The notes under the pieces are model-generated. The model saw only the letters and a program-made list of their open reading frames with translations, was not told where the DNA came from and made no database searches. Positions 18,552-27,369 of a stretch of 64,000 bases of DNA are shown here, piece by piece; position 1 is the stretch's first letter; each line of letters begins with the position of its first letter. The DNA comes from Salsipaludibacter sp963735045. Lineage in GTDB: Bacteria; Actinomycetota; Nitriliruptoria; Nitriliruptorales; Nitriliruptoraceae. Both the position numbers and the translations under genes were made by a program. Where the stretch lies: NCBI GenBank assembly GCA_963735045.1, contig CAVTIZ010000002.1:620001-684000 (forward strand), written 5' to 3'.

Positions 18552-19580
18552 ATGTGCACCCGTGTGGTTTGGCCTGACGCGAATGGGTCCGTATTGGTCG
18601 GTCGAAACATGGACTATCACCGAGATCTCGAAACAAACCTGTGGAAGCTGCCCCGAGGCGTTGAGCGAGATGACGGGGTCCACGGGGTCCTGAGCTGGAC
18701 CGCAAAGTACGGCAGCGTCGTCGCCGCGGCGTTCGACATGATCAGCGTCGACGGCATCAACGAAGAGGGCCTTTCCGGGCACATCTTGTGGCTCGCCGAA
18801 TCGTCGTACGCTCCCCCTGACCCGGCTCGCACCTCGCTCAGCCAGGCCGTCTGGTTGCAGTATCTCCTCGACAACTGCGCAACCGTTGCCGAAGCGGTCG
18901 ACTGGGCAACGCAGAACGAACTGCAGGTCGTGCAGCTCGTGGATCCAGCGAGCGGTGAGGTTCCGGCAATCCATCTGGCGATCGACGACGCCACGGGCGA
19001 CTCGGCCATCTTCGAGTACATCGACGGCGAGATGGTGGTTCACCACAGCCGCGACTACAAGGTGATGACGAACTCGCCGCCCTACGACGAGCAACTGGAG
19101 TTGCTGAAGAAGGTGGAGGGGTTCGGCGGTGATCAGCCGCTGCCCGGCACCACCCTCGCGTCCGACCGCTTCGCGCGCGCTGCCTACTATTCGTCGCGAC
19201 TCGCACAACCAACGACCCAGCTCGAAGCGATCGCCGCGATGTTCAGCGTGATCCGCAACGCAGCGCAACCGTTCCGGGTCCCCGACCCGGGCAAGCCCGA
19301 CGCATCCCAGACGATTTGGCAGGTCGTCATCGACCTCACGGCCAAGCGCTTCGTGTTCGAGTCGACGACACGTCCGAACATCGTCTGGGTCGACCTCGAC
19401 GACCTCGACTTCAGCGAAGGCTCCAAGGAACTCAAGCTCGATCTGGGCAGCCGGCTCGCACTCGAAGGAGGCATCGCAGGCAACGTCAACGATGAGTTCG
19501 TCGAGTCCGACGGACTGCAGTTCCTGACACTGCAGATGATCGAACAGTTCAAGCAAGCGGCAGCAGCCACATCCGAGTGA
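18552..19580 (+). CDS. linear amide C-N hydrolase, choloylglycine hydrolase family (Ntn)
   Basis: 342 residues. Removal of Met1 would expose the nucleophile Cys2 (MCTRV), as in bile salt hydrolases and penicillin V acylases. R18 and D21 (GRNMDYH) stand at the exact positions of the catalytic Arg and Asp of that family; N70 (GINEEG) and N174 (MTNSP) match the oxyanion and support Asn. A cytoplasmic enzyme is expected since no signal peptide is present. It hydrolyses amides such as N-acyl amino acids; the true substrate may be an acyl-homoserine lactone, penicillin or conjugated acid. ATG 18552 is chosen because it places Cys at position 2 and has GGAGAG 7 bases upstream. Codon use is less GC-biased than to the left, hinting at transfer. 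Confidence 0.9.
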   Translation: MCTRVVWPDANGSVLVGRNMDYHRDLETNLWKLPRGVERDDGVHGVLSWTAKYGSVVAAAFDMISVDGINEEGLSGHILWLAESSYAPPDPARTSLSQAVWLQYLLDNCATVAEAVDWATQNELQVVQLVDPASGEVPAIHLAIDDATGDSAIFEYIDGEMVVHHSRDYKVMTNSPPYDEQLELLKKVEGFGGDQPLPGTTLASDRFARAAYYSSRLAQPTTQLEAIAAMFSVIRNAAQPFRVPDPGKPDASQTIWQVVIDLTAKRFVFESTTRPNIVWVDLDDLDFSEGSKELKLDLGSRLALEGGIAGNVNDEFVESDGLQFLTLQMIEQFKQAAAATSE

Positions 19581-19677
19581 TCCTGTCGGCGGGGATCATC
19601 GATCCTCGTCGACACGACAGAACCAAGCCGAACAATGGTAAAGACCCATGGCAAGGTTGACGGCGCTTCGGTGGCTC

Positions 19678-19818
19678 CGTCAAGCCGTCGCGTCGACAGC
19701 AACACCGCCCGGATCCCACGAGCGTCACGGCAATGCGCACCAGACCCCGGGCAAACAGGTTCTGCACGTTCCACGTCATCACCGTCAACTTCGCCATCGA
19801 CGCCTCTCTCGATCCTGG
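19678..19818 (-). pseudogene. remnant of an EEP-family gene (second copy)
   Basis: On the minus strand this starts MAKLTVMTWNVQNLF (ATG 19797), the N-terminus of an endonuclease/exonuclease/phosphatase protein. It then jumps to GIRAVLLSTRRLDG. The same sequence is found at 31111-31408, where about 150 additional bases separate those two pieces. The copy here is thus an internal-deletion remnant with no functional core. Confidence 0.75.
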
Positions 19819-19938
19819 CGGCAGACGGCGGCTGGGCCCTGGGTGGGGCGGCCGTGATGGGCTCCGTGTCCTAGGTGCGCGACCGGCGTCGGTCGCCAAC
19901 TCCCAGCGCCGTCGCGACATGCGGATGCCCCGCATCGC

Positions 19939-19964
19939 GACAGGCCCGCCGGAGCGGGCCTGTC
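19939..19964 (-). terminator. hairpin terminator downstream of the NlpC/P60 gene
   Basis: GACAGGCCCGC-CGGA-GCGGGCCTGTC, a perfect 11-base stem with a 4-base loop, 64 bases beyond the minus-strand stop at 20029. No T-run follows. It may also stop readthrough from the plus strand. Confidence 0.65.
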
Positions 19965-20028
19965 GATCACGCGACGTCACGAGTCCGTACCAGGGGGTAC
20001 TTGGTTGTCCGGGGCCGGCGGTCGTTGG

Positions 20029-20949
20029 TCAGTAGGCGCCCGGGACGGCCTTCTTGGCCCATCCCAGGTAGTCGTCGGTCTCACGGATGATGACCCCGGT
20101 GTAGGACCCGTCGGGGTTCTGCGTCTCCGGTGTCGACTCGAGCACGGTCGGGATTCCGTCGCCGTCGGTGTCACCGACGTACATGGCCACGTGGCTGCCG
20201 GGGTTGACGTAGAGGTCACCGGGACGCATGGCGCCGTTGCGGTTGGGGAAGTTGCCCATTGCGCTGGAGGAGTAGGCCCCGATGTCCAGTCCGGCCTGCG
20301 CGTACATGTACGTGATCAGTCCCGAGCAGTCGAAGCCGACGGTGCCCGCTGGCTGGTAGTAGTCGTTCTGGCCGATGCAGTCGCCGTTCCAGGTCGTACC
20401 ACTCGGGTGTGGCTGACCGTTGTAGCGGTAGGCCCCCGAGCACCCGCCGTTGTAGACCGCGTCCAGCTGGGCGAGACCTGCCGAGATTGCCCGTCTGACC
20501 GTCACCGACGAGGATTCCTCGACGTCACAGTGGTTCATGTAGTGCGGGATGCCGCGCGCCGGGATCTCGACGGCCTTGCGTCCATCCAGGTAGTACTGGA
20601 AGATGTCATCGAACACGATGGACAGGTGTGCCGTCGGTCCCTGCTTCCATTGCCCCGCAGCAGCGGTGTAGGACGAGTCCTGCTGGACACCGTCACCGGG
20701 CCGGACGTTGCGAATCCGTGCGGTGTGGGCGCTGTTGGTGCCGTTGAGAAGGTTGTTTGTCACCTGGTACACACCGCCGTAGGCATTGACCTTGTCCCAG
20801 CACGCTCCCACGTGCGGTTGCGTCTCGTAGAACGTGAAGTCTGCACGGGCTGACTGCACCGGCAACGCAACCATCAGCGCGGTCAGCATCCCGACGAGCA
20901 CGACCCCCATCGAGAGCCGTTGTGTCAACCCATTGGCAAGACGTTGCAT
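20029..20949 (-). CDS. secreted NlpC/P60-domain protein
   Basis: 306 residues. The signal peptide (VVLVGMLTALMVALPVQSARA) is cleaved near residue 36. The middle ~150 residues are of unknown fold, with several Cys (ACWDK, HCDVEES, GGCSG, GDCIG). The C-terminal NlpC/P60 cysteine peptidase domain has nucleophile Cys in VGFDCSGL and His in PGSHVAMYVGD. These enzymes cut peptidoglycan stem peptides or related amides outside the cell. The TDGDGIP stretch may bind calcium. ATG 20949 is preferred since it begins the signal peptide; the frame is open to 21048. It sits between the two pieces of a duplicated segment (19678-19818 and 21154-21259), as if inserted into that copy. Confidence 0.82.
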   Translation of the reverse strand: MQRLANGLTQRLSMGVVLVGMLTALMVALPVQSARADFTFYETQPHVGACWDKVNAYGGVYQVTNNLLNGTNSAHTARIRNVRPGDGVQQDSSYTAAAGQWKQGPTAHLSIVFDDIFQYYLDGRKAVEIPARGIPHYMNHCDVEESSSVTVRRAISAGLAQLDAVYNGGCSGAYRYNGQPHPSGTTWNGDCIGQNDYYQPAGTVGFDCSGLITYMYAQAGLDIGAYSSSAMGNFPNRNGAMRPGDLYVNPGSHVAMYVGDTDGDGIPTVLESTPETQNPDGSYTGVIIRETDDYLGWAKKAVPGAY

Positions 20950-21153
20950 CGTTGGTGCCTTCAGTTGATTCCCCACAAGGGTTGGAACCGGTCGCGGCGC
21001 TTCGCCACCCCCGATCGGGAGATCTGGGCCGATCACCCGATCGGTCACCTACACGAACGGCCACCTGTCCATTCGACCGGCCGACTTCGGTTACCCAAGA
21101 GGTCGTTGAGGTCGACGTCGGCGGTGTTTGCCAGCGCTTTGTGGCGACCAGTC
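20950..21153. other. upstream region of the NlpC/P60 gene
   Basis: About 200 bases, poorer in G+C than the flanks. GAAGG lies ~8 bases before the ATG on the minus strand. GATCGGG and CCCGATCGG occur near 21009 and 21038 as short inverted elements. No gene was recognised. Confidence 0.4.
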
Positions 21154-21259
21154 GTCGGTGAGGACATCGGGAGGCAGGATCGGCTAGCCCCATCGTGCTT
21201 CAGACCGTTAGGTCTCTTGGGGTCACGAGCAGTGGCTGGAGGCTGGTCCGTGCCGCTTC
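21154..21259 (-). pseudogene. 3'-end fragment of a copy of the 415-residue orphan gene
   Basis: These 106 bases match 31549-31654 with only three mismatches. That stretch holds the last ~20 codons of the orphan gene at 31595-32842 (LQPLLVTPRDL end) plus its downstream flank. The rest of this copy is missing. Confidence 0.8.
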
Positions 21260-21390
21260 CGCGTACTGCCCCGTCTTGCCATCCAAGCGTCGAATACGAG
21301 TATCCTCCAGTCCTTCGGCCCAACCTCACGGTGGTCGTTGAGGCGGCCGCCCGAGGTCATCGCGGAGAGCTTGCCATTGTCCCCGACAAG

Positions 21391-21675
21391 TCAAGAGCCG
21401 CCAGGCCGCCCTCGGTGGCGACGGAGCCCTGCAACAATCCCACGACTAGTCGAAAGGACCGGGCTTGTCTGACTGGGCACGATCTGGTCGAGCCCGACGA
21501 CTTCCGACTGCGACGCCAGGTCCCACACCCGCACCGCTTGGTCGTCGCTGCCAGAGACCACAATCGCCCGACCACTGGGCACAACCCCGATCGCCACGGA
21601 TCTCATCCAGATCCTGTGGGCGGCGTTCCACGGTCCGATCATCTGTTCGCCGGTGGCCAGCTCCCACACACGCAA
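21391..21675 (-). pseudogene. WD40-repeat gene fragment
   Basis: The minus strand reads MRVWELATGEQMIGPW, then VAIGVVPSGRAIVVSGSDDQAVRVWDLASQ, a clear WD40 unit with its VWDL end. There is no complete propeller: only about one and a half blades remain before the frame loses similarity. It probably derives from a WD40 protein like, but not identical to, the TIR-WD40 gene 2 kb away. Confidence 0.7.
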
Positions 21676-21682
21676 CGTTGGA

Positions 21683-22017
21683 ACACGCCGCGCACTACCC
21701 CGGGCCCCTGCCCGCCCTGGTGTCGCTGGGCGCCGCCAGCGATGGTGGCCTGCTGATGCTGGATCTGGAACGAGCGTGCGTCACCGCGCTGGCCGGCGAC
21801 CCCGACGAGATCGCGGCGACCATGGCCACGATGGCGCTGGAACTGGCCGGGTCACCCTTCGCTGACGACCTCGACGTGGTCTGTGTCGGCTTCGGGCAGC
21901 GCCTGGCCGAGGACCTGACCCGGGTGCCGACGACGGACCCGAAGCCGACACCACCGTCCCCACCGAACTGCTCGACCTCTACGACCGGCTCCAACCCACC
22001 CGAACCGCCATCTGACC
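21683..22017 (+). pseudogene. fragment of a large LysM/BTAD-type regulator
   Basis: ALVSLGAASDGGLLMLDLER followed by ALAGDPDEIAATMATMALELAGSPFADDLDVV resembles a block I associate with large actinobacterial proteins that combine LysM, ATPase-like and bacterial transcriptional activator domains. No start and no flanking domains are present. A second frame continues as ELLDLYDRLQPTRTAI to a stop at 22015-22017. It is a remnant; the assignment rests on memory of the block. Confidence 0.45.
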
Positions 22018-22029
22018 CGAGGAACGGCC

Positions 22030-22404
22030 ATGGACTCCACCCGGACCGGCCTGGTGACGATGACGACGGCAGCCGTGGGCGTCGCCGTCGTCCTCGCGTT
22101 CTGGCCGGACGCGCTCGGCACGCTCCTCCTGGCCATGACCGGCCTGGTCGCTGCCAGCGTCGTGACCGTCGCCGGTAGCGGCCGCGCAGGGACACTCCGG
22201 CACGAACTGGCCGCCAACGTGGTGGCCGCCGGCATCGGGATGACCGTCGCCGGAATGACGCTGACATCGGGCCACACCCTCATCGCATCCATCTGGCTCG
22301 CCGCCGCGGCACTGGTCCCCGTGGCCGCCACCACCTCCCTGATCGTCGCGTTGGTGGAGCGTCGGACGCCCACCGTCCAGCACCAGCGAGACGCTGGCCC
22401 ATAG
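22030..22404 (+). CDS. small four-helix membrane protein of unknown function
   Basis: 124 residues with about four hydrophobic segments (AVGVAVVLAFWPDALGTLLL, MTGLVAASVVTVAG, NVVAAGIGMTVAGMTL, IASIWLAAAALVPVAATTS). The ATG has a good ribosome site (GAGGAACGGCC just upstream). No family was recognised. It lies among gene fragments but has an intact frame and codon bias typical of the host, so it may be expressed. Confidence 0.55.
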   Translation: MDSTRTGLVTMTTAAVGVAVVLAFWPDALGTLLLAMTGLVAASVVTVAGSGRAGTLRHELAANVVAAGIGMTVAGMTLTSGHTLIASIWLAAAALVPVAATTSLIVALVERRTPTVQHQRDAGP

Positions 22405-22483
22405 GTCCCGGTCCCCGACGACACCGGCGCCACCGATCTCGACCCTGCCGTGGCCATCGTCGGCGCCGTCGAGTGGAGAAGAC

Positions 22484-22970
22484 GTGAGCCGTCAGCTGCG
22501 TCTTGGAGGAATCGGAGTCGCCCATGGCTACCGCGGCCCGACCGTGTGCCGCATCACCGACGTCACCTACCGGCAGTTGGACTACTGGACCCGGACCGGC
22601 CTGATCACCCCGTCGGTGCAAGCCGCGACCGGATCCGGGACCCAACGGCTGTGTGCCTTCCCGGACGTGGTGACCATCCGGATGGTCAAGCAGCTGCTGG
22701 ACACCGGGGTGTCCCCTGCAACGCATGCGCACCGCCGTGGCCGGGCTGTACGACCGCGGCCGTGAACTGGCCGCGGTCACGTTGGTGTCGGACGGGGCAC
22801 GGGTGTTCCTCATCGACGACGACCGCGAGGTCATCGACCTGCTCGGCGGCGGCCAGGGAGTGTTCGCCATCGCGCTGGGTCCGGTCATCGACCAGTTCGA
22901 AGCCGACATCGCCGGGTTCCCGTCAGAACCGGCAGAACCTGTCGTCGACAGCGACAGCCAGTCAGCCTGA
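22484..22970 (+). pseudogene. FtsR-like MerR-family regulator, one frameshift
   Basis: The first frame gives HGYRGPTVCRITDVTYRQLDYWTRTGLITPS, SGTQRLCAF and VKQLLDTGVS, the winged-helix of the actinobacterial FtsR (Rv1828) type of MerR regulator. The second frame, from ~22725, gives RMRTAVAGLYDRG, LVSDGARVFLIDDDREVIDLLGGGQGVFAIALG, the effector-domain end of the same family. Removing one C from the CCCC run at 22713-22716 joins them as GVSLQRMR, the expected linker. It is either a pseudogene or a base-calling error. FtsR activates cell division genes; this looks like a paralogue. Confidence 0.75.
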
Positions 22971-23012
22971 TCCGAGGCGGCCGGCCTCCCGCACGGCAAG
23001 CCGTCGCTGCAC

Positions 23013-23418
23013 ATGCCCTCCTTGCGGCGGGCTGCGACGGAAACACCGATCGGGTCTTTCCCGCTGCGCCGGGTCCCCCTCGACGAACTCGACCTGGGCG
23101 AACTCGACATGGGCAGGGCCACCGTCCTGGTCGCCGACGTCGACGCCACGACCGACCCGCTGGTTGCACTGCGTGGCGTGGACGACCCGGCGCGCGTGGT
23201 CGTCGTGGTGGGACCGGGCTGGCGACGGACGAGGTCGACGCGGTCGTGGCCGCCGGGGGCCAGGTGTGGCCCTCGGCCCGACCGTGCTGCGCACCGAGCA
23301 TGCGGCCCTGACACTGGTGGCGGTGGCGGCGGCGACCGGCCGCATGCGCCCGGCTCGTCAGGACGTCCGCGCCACCCAGGCACAGGTCGGCTCCGCCGGT
23401 GGCGACGTCCCCGCGTAG
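23013..23418 (+). pseudogene. remnant of 16S rRNA m3U1498 methyltransferase (RsmE)
   Basis: Pieces in three frames line up with the RsmE C-terminal half: VVVVVGPG, then ATDEVDAVVAAGGQV, then ALGPTVLRTEHAALTLVA. These are the SAM-binding knot motifs of RsmE (GPEGG, LGPRVLRTETA in the family). The GPEGG core has lost bases. The end overlaps the 3' end of the convergent TIR gene by about 60 bases. No N-terminal domain is present, so this is not functional. Confidence 0.55.
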
Positions 23419-26096
23419 CGGTCCCACTCCAGGTCGGTCAGTTCGCGTCCCGCCCGTCGGCAGGCGATCCGGGCGTGACCGTCCGGCTCGAGGTCCCAGC
23501 GGACGGCGGGCCCGCCCGGTACCAGCGTGACGACGGCCGCGTCCCCCGCGAGGAAGACCACCCCGGTGGCGGCGCCCGGTGCGTCGGCGAGGGCATCGGG
23601 GGCCGCGGGTGGGGCCAGCGCCACGACCGGTGCCGCGGCGGCCAGGTCCCACAGCGTCGTCGTGCCGTCCGGGTCGGCCACCAGGGCGTGGGCGCCGCGC
23701 CGCGAGACCGAAACGGTCGTGCTCCCGGTGTCCAGGGGCGGTCCCCACGCCCCGTCGTCGGTGCGGCGGCGCAGGGTTCCCTCGCGTTCGACCACCACCA
23801 GTCGGTCGTCGCCGTCCCACGCCACGTCCACGGCGCAGCCGGGAACGTCCATCGACTGGCGTCGCGCCCCGGTGGCCGCGTCGACGACCTCCACGGTGCC
23901 GCACCGGGCGACCGCGAGGCGACCCCCGTCCCGGTCGAAGGCCGCCCCCGACACCGTCGCCGGGTTCCCCGGGACGACGACACCCGCCCCGGGTGCGCGA
24001 CCCGGTCCGCTGGTGCGGACCCGCTGCCCGTCGAAGGTCCGGACCAACTCGCCGTCCGCGTCGACCGTGCTGGCCCGCCCGTACAGCGGCCACTCGGTGG
24101 ACGGGGTCCCCTCCCACGTCGTGACCGGGTCGCCCGCGACGTCCGCCAGGTCCCACAGCGACCCCCCGCCGTCGTCGTCGACGACGAGCAGGCGATCGCC
24201 GGCCACGAGGTGCGGACGGGCGCCGCCGTTCGCCGCGAACCGCACGGGAACGGGGCTGGGGGACGCCAGGTCGACCAGGGCCCCACCGGCCTCGTCGACC
24301 CAGGCGAGCCAGCGGCCGTCGCCCGAGCTCGCACCGCGGGGTGCGAACACGAACGTGGCCTCGTCGGGCACCGGCCCGAGGACGTCGGCCGTTGCCGGCA
24401 GGCCGTCGAGCGTCCACACGGCCACCCGGTCCCGGCTGGTCGCCAGCAACTGGGCACCGTCACCGACCAGGAGCATGTGGTCCACGACCCCGATACCGCC
24501 GTGGATCGTGGCCCGCGACGGCGTCTCGCCGTCGGCCGTGACACCGTCCACGATCCCGATGCGTGCACCGGACGCCAGGGCGACCCGGCGACCGTCGGCC
24601 GACACGTCCAGCAGCCCGGCGGAGGGGAGGCTGTCCGGATGCTCGCCCGGGTCGTCCTCGACGTCGACCCCCGGCACCACGGTGATGTGGCCGTTCTTGG
24701 CCAGCCCGAACCAGCGCGCGTCGGCCGAGGCACCCGCGACGTAGTCGCCCGCCGGCGTCTGCAGGCGATCGTCGACCGCCACCGCCTGCAACTGCGGGTC
24801 GAGCAGCCACGACGAGCCGACGCAGGACACGACGCGGACCCCGTCAGGCAGCGCCGCCACCCAGCCGCAGGACGCGGTGGTGGCCGACGCTCGTTGCGTC
24901 CCGTCGGGGTCGTGGCGGGTGACCTGCTCGTCGTCCCACAGGACCACCGCGTCCCCATCGGGGTCCAGGGCCAGGTCCACCACGGTGGCGTCACGGGTGA
25001 TCGTGGCGGTCTCCGCGCCGTCGGCGCCGCGCAACGACACGCCACCGGCGCCGCCCAGGGCGAGTCGTCCGTCGTCGGCGACCACGAGGTGCAGGACGCG
25101 CTCGGGCACGGCCGTGAGCATCCGCGGTCGAGGGGAGGCCGGGTCCCACGCCAGCACGTCGCCGGCCTCGTCGACGGTCACGAGGCGGCGACCGTCGGGC
25201 GACGCGGCCACCGCGGTCACGGCGCCGTCCACGGTGCGGACCCAGTCCAGCTCGGGCTCGGCGACGGCGGCCCGTGCCAGTGCGGCCACGGTCTCGGGTG
25301 CCGGGCGCTCGCGCCACGCCTCGGTGGCGAGCAGCGATGCGACGTCGACCCGGCGCTCGGCAACGGCGTCCGCGCTGGCTGCCAGGGCGCGCGAACGCGC
25401 GACCGTGGCCTGGTCACGAGCGAGGTCGCGCTGCTGGACCGCGACGATGGCCCCGACCACCGCGGCCAGGAGGAACGTGGCCAGGAGCGCGACCGCGCCC
25501 CGGGCGAGCCGGCGCGTGCGGCGGTGCTGGACGAGGTCCTCGCCCACCAGTTCGTCCTTGGGGATCCCGCGCACGGCCGCGGTCAGCTCCGCGACCGCGT
25601 CGCGCAGGCGGGGGTCGCGCAGGGACAGTTCGGGGGTGTCGCGCGCCCAGCGCAGGTCGACCCAGAGGGGCTCCTCGTCCACGGCGGCCACCAGCGCCGG
25701 CGGCAGGGCCGTGCTGCCGCGGCCCGTCGGGGTGATGGTGCCGGCCGCCAGCGCGATCAGCAGGCGGTGGGGGTCACGGTTGGCCAGCCACCACTCGACC
25801 TCCCGGCCGACCCACGGCGACGCGGCGGCCTCGGGCGAGGCCAACAGGAGCAGGTGGTCGGCGTTCGACAGGCCGTGCTCGATGGCGCCCCACAGGGACG
25901 GGTCGACGGCCAGACCGGTGCGGTCGCGGAACACGGCCACGGAGCGACGGCGGTACCACGGGCGGGCGAAGCGGCCGAGGCCGGTCTGGAGGGCGGCCGC
26001 GAGGGGCTCGTCGGTGGCACGGCGGTAGGACACGAAGACGTCCCAGTGGGCCTCGCCACGGCGGCGTTCTGCCCACGGGGAGCCGGAGCCGGCCAT
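23358..26096 (-). CDS. TIR-domain, transmembrane, WD40-repeat protein
   Basis: 912 residues. The N-terminal TIR domain (residues ~17-185) has DVFVSYRR, FRDRTGL, LLLLASPEAAASPWVGREVEWWL; E99 after SPW stands where TIR NADases keep the catalytic Glu. A single transmembrane helix (201-220) follows, then a helical linker (QQRDLARDQATVARSRALAASA). The rest is a WD40-type propeller (~290-890) ending in the conserved ACRRAGRELTDLEWDRYAG tail. TIR proteins of this layout are suspected signalling or defence sensors that may degrade NAD; the propeller would be cytoplasmic or external depending on topology. ATG 26096 follows GGGAGG; a TAGCCT box is at 26131-26126. The gene is intact although its surroundings are decayed. 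Confidence 0.85.
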   Translation of the reverse strand: MAGSGSPWAERRRGEAHWDVFVSYRRATDEPLAAALQTGLGRFARPWYRRRSVAVFRDRTGLAVDPSLWGAIEHGLSNADHLLLLASPEAAASPWVGREVEWWLANRDPHRLLIALAAGTITPTGRGSTALPPALVAAVDEEPLWVDLRWARDTPELSLRDPRLRDAVAELTAAVRGIPKDELVGEDLVQHRRTRRLARGAVALLATFLLAAVVGAIVAVQQRDLARDQATVARSRALAASADAVAERRVDVASLLATEAWRERPAPETVAALARAAVAEPELDWVRTVDGAVTAVAASPDGRRLVTVDEAGDVLAWDPASPRPRMLTAVPERVLHLVVADDGRLALGGAGGVSLRGADGAETATITRDATVVDLALDPDGDAVVLWDDEQVTRHDPDGTQRASATTASCGWVAALPDGVRVVSCVGSSWLLDPQLQAVAVDDRLQTPAGDYVAGASADARWFGLAKNGHITVVPGVDVEDDPGEHPDSLPSAGLLDVSADGRRVALASGARIGIVDGVTADGETPSRATIHGGIGVVDHMLLVGDGAQLLATSRDRVAVWTLDGLPATADVLGPVPDEATFVFAPRGASSGDGRWLAWVDEAGGALVDLASPSPVPVRFAANGGARPHLVAGDRLLVVDDDGGGSLWDLADVAGDPVTTWEGTPSTEWPLYGRASTVDADGELVRTFDGQRVRTSGPGRAPGAGVVVPGNPATVSGAAFDRDGGRLAVARCGTVEVVDAATGARRQSMDVPGCAVDVAWDGDDRLVVVEREGTLRRRTDDGAWGPPLDTGSTTVSVSRRGAHALVADPDGTTTLWDLAAAAPVVALAPPAAPDALADAPGAATGVVFLAGDAAVVTLVPGGPAVRWDLEPDGHARIACRRAGRELTDLEWDRYAGTSPPAEPTCAWVARTS

Positions 26097-26125
26097 GTCG
26101 CCTCCCGCCGACGGTCGCGTCGCCG

Positions 26126-26131
26126 AGGCTA
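26126..26131 (-). promoter_or_regulatory. candidate -10 box of the TIR-WD40 gene
   Basis: TAGCCT on the minus strand, 30 bases before the ATG at 26096, in the context GGCTAGCCTCGG. It fits the TAGNNT series of this window. Confidence 0.4.
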
Positions 26132-26302
26132 GCCAGCGCGCGGGAGTATGGGATCTCCGAGATGCAGATTCTGGACCTCATGAGCTGCACGACCAACCCG
26201 GGAAGTCTGGCCTTCCCGGCTGCCGCAGGCCTCATGGTCGCGGCCGCCGAGACCGGCGACTCCTGCGAGTGACGAAAGCGCCCGCACACGGCCGTGACCT
26301 GG

Positions 26303-27256
26303 CTAGGGAAATGGTTTGCCGACGCTGGCCGCGGCTCGGGCCATGACGGTGCGTGCCTGGCCGGCGAGCACGTCGGGATCGCCGCCATGAGAGACGGTCG
26401 TCACGAGGTCGTCGAGGTCGAAGGTGACCGTGAGCCCCTGGCGGGCGAGGTGGATCGCAATGGCGTCGGTGTGACCGTCCAGCCAGGCGTAACAGCACAG
26501 CTGCCACACCCACGTCGGGTCGAGCCGGGCCGGGTTCACGGTTGCCTCGACCTCGACCAGGCAGGACCCGACCTTGAGATCGGCCTCGGCCCAGCCCGGC
26601 ACGTACTCGGGCGCCACGATCACATCCTTGGATCCGGCCGAGTCGAACAGGCCGGGCAGTCCACGCCGTGTGAACAGCCCGGACACGTTGGCGATGTCGG
26701 CCACGGCGTAGTCAGGAGCCATCTTCAACCAGGCCGGGCCGTCCCAGCCGGCTCCGACGTCGAGACCTGGCCACCAGCCGGCCCGGTCGGGTCCTGCCCG
26801 GTAGACGTCTTCCCACAGGGCCAGCACCCACATCGCCCGTGCCAGCGTGCGCTCCACCGCGGCGGGCTGGACCTGATCAAGGTGATAACCCTCCGCGAAG
26901 CGGCCCAGCCGCATCGCGAAGTCCCCGGCCCCCGGAGTGGTTGGGGCGGCACCGTCAAGCCGGCCCTGTTCGTAGTCCTCGACCAGGCCATCGATGCTCG
27001 TCGCGGGGTCCAGCACGGCCATGCCGGCAAAGGCCGCCAGGGGAGGCTCGCTGGTCAACGCCAACGCGATGCGCCAATGGATGGCCGCCCCCAGCCGGGC
27101 CCAGTCAGGGCCGCCGCTGCCCGCGCCAGTCGGGCGGCGGGTCTGGCCGGTCCGGATCGACTGGGTCCAGACGTCTTCGAGCTCGGCCACGCCGGCAAGG
27201 TGACGTTGGCACCAGCGGCCAACCGATCCGCGGCGAAGCTCCCAGGTCAGGTTCAT
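26303..27256 (-). CDS. PD-(D/E)XK nuclease-like protein, active site doubtful
   Basis: 317 residues. The C-terminal part EADLKVGSCLVEVEATVNP then WQLCCYAWLD looks like the core of restriction-endonuclease-fold proteins (pattern ADLIVGxxLVDIKTT...WLYQLLGYALLD in relatives). In the D/E-X-K position this protein has E-V-E instead of D-I-K, so the catalytic Lys is missing. The N-terminal half is helical with no known motif. ATG 27256 has GGAGG 7 bases upstream; the longer open frame to 27736 is antisense-like filler. A 5' fragment of a relative lies at 30140-30289. It follows the 112-residue gene on the same strand by 113 bases. Confidence 0.6.
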   Translation of the reverse strand: MNLTWELRRGSVGRWCQRHLAGVAELEDVWTQSIRTGQTRRPTGAGSGGPDWARLGAAIHWRIALALTSEPPLAAFAGMAVLDPATSIDGLVEDYEQGRLDGAAPTTPGAGDFAMRLGRFAEGYHLDQVQPAAVERTLARAMWVLALWEDVYRAGPDRAGWWPGLDVGAGWDGPAWLKMAPDYAVADIANVSGLFTRRGLPGLFDSAGSKDVIVAPEYVPGWAEADLKVGSCLVEVEATVNPARLDPTWVWQLCCYAWLDGHTDAIAIHLARQGLTVTFDLDDLVTTVSHGGDPDVLAGQARTVMARAAASVGKPFP

Positions 27257-27369
27257 GTCGCCTCCGACCTGCAGGGTGCCCACCGGGTGTGTCACTCCAG
27301 TCGTCGGGGTGGCTGATGCCCGTGGGATCCGGGTCGCATTCGGCGCGTCACCGCCTGGCCGTCGCCAGG

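Noticed and set aside
23013..26132. A 1039-codon open frame on the plus strand opposite the TIR-WD40 gene
   Set aside because: It is antisense to a gene with clear domains, is rich in Arg/Gly/Pro/His and has no family likeness; long antisense frames are expected at ~70 % G+C.
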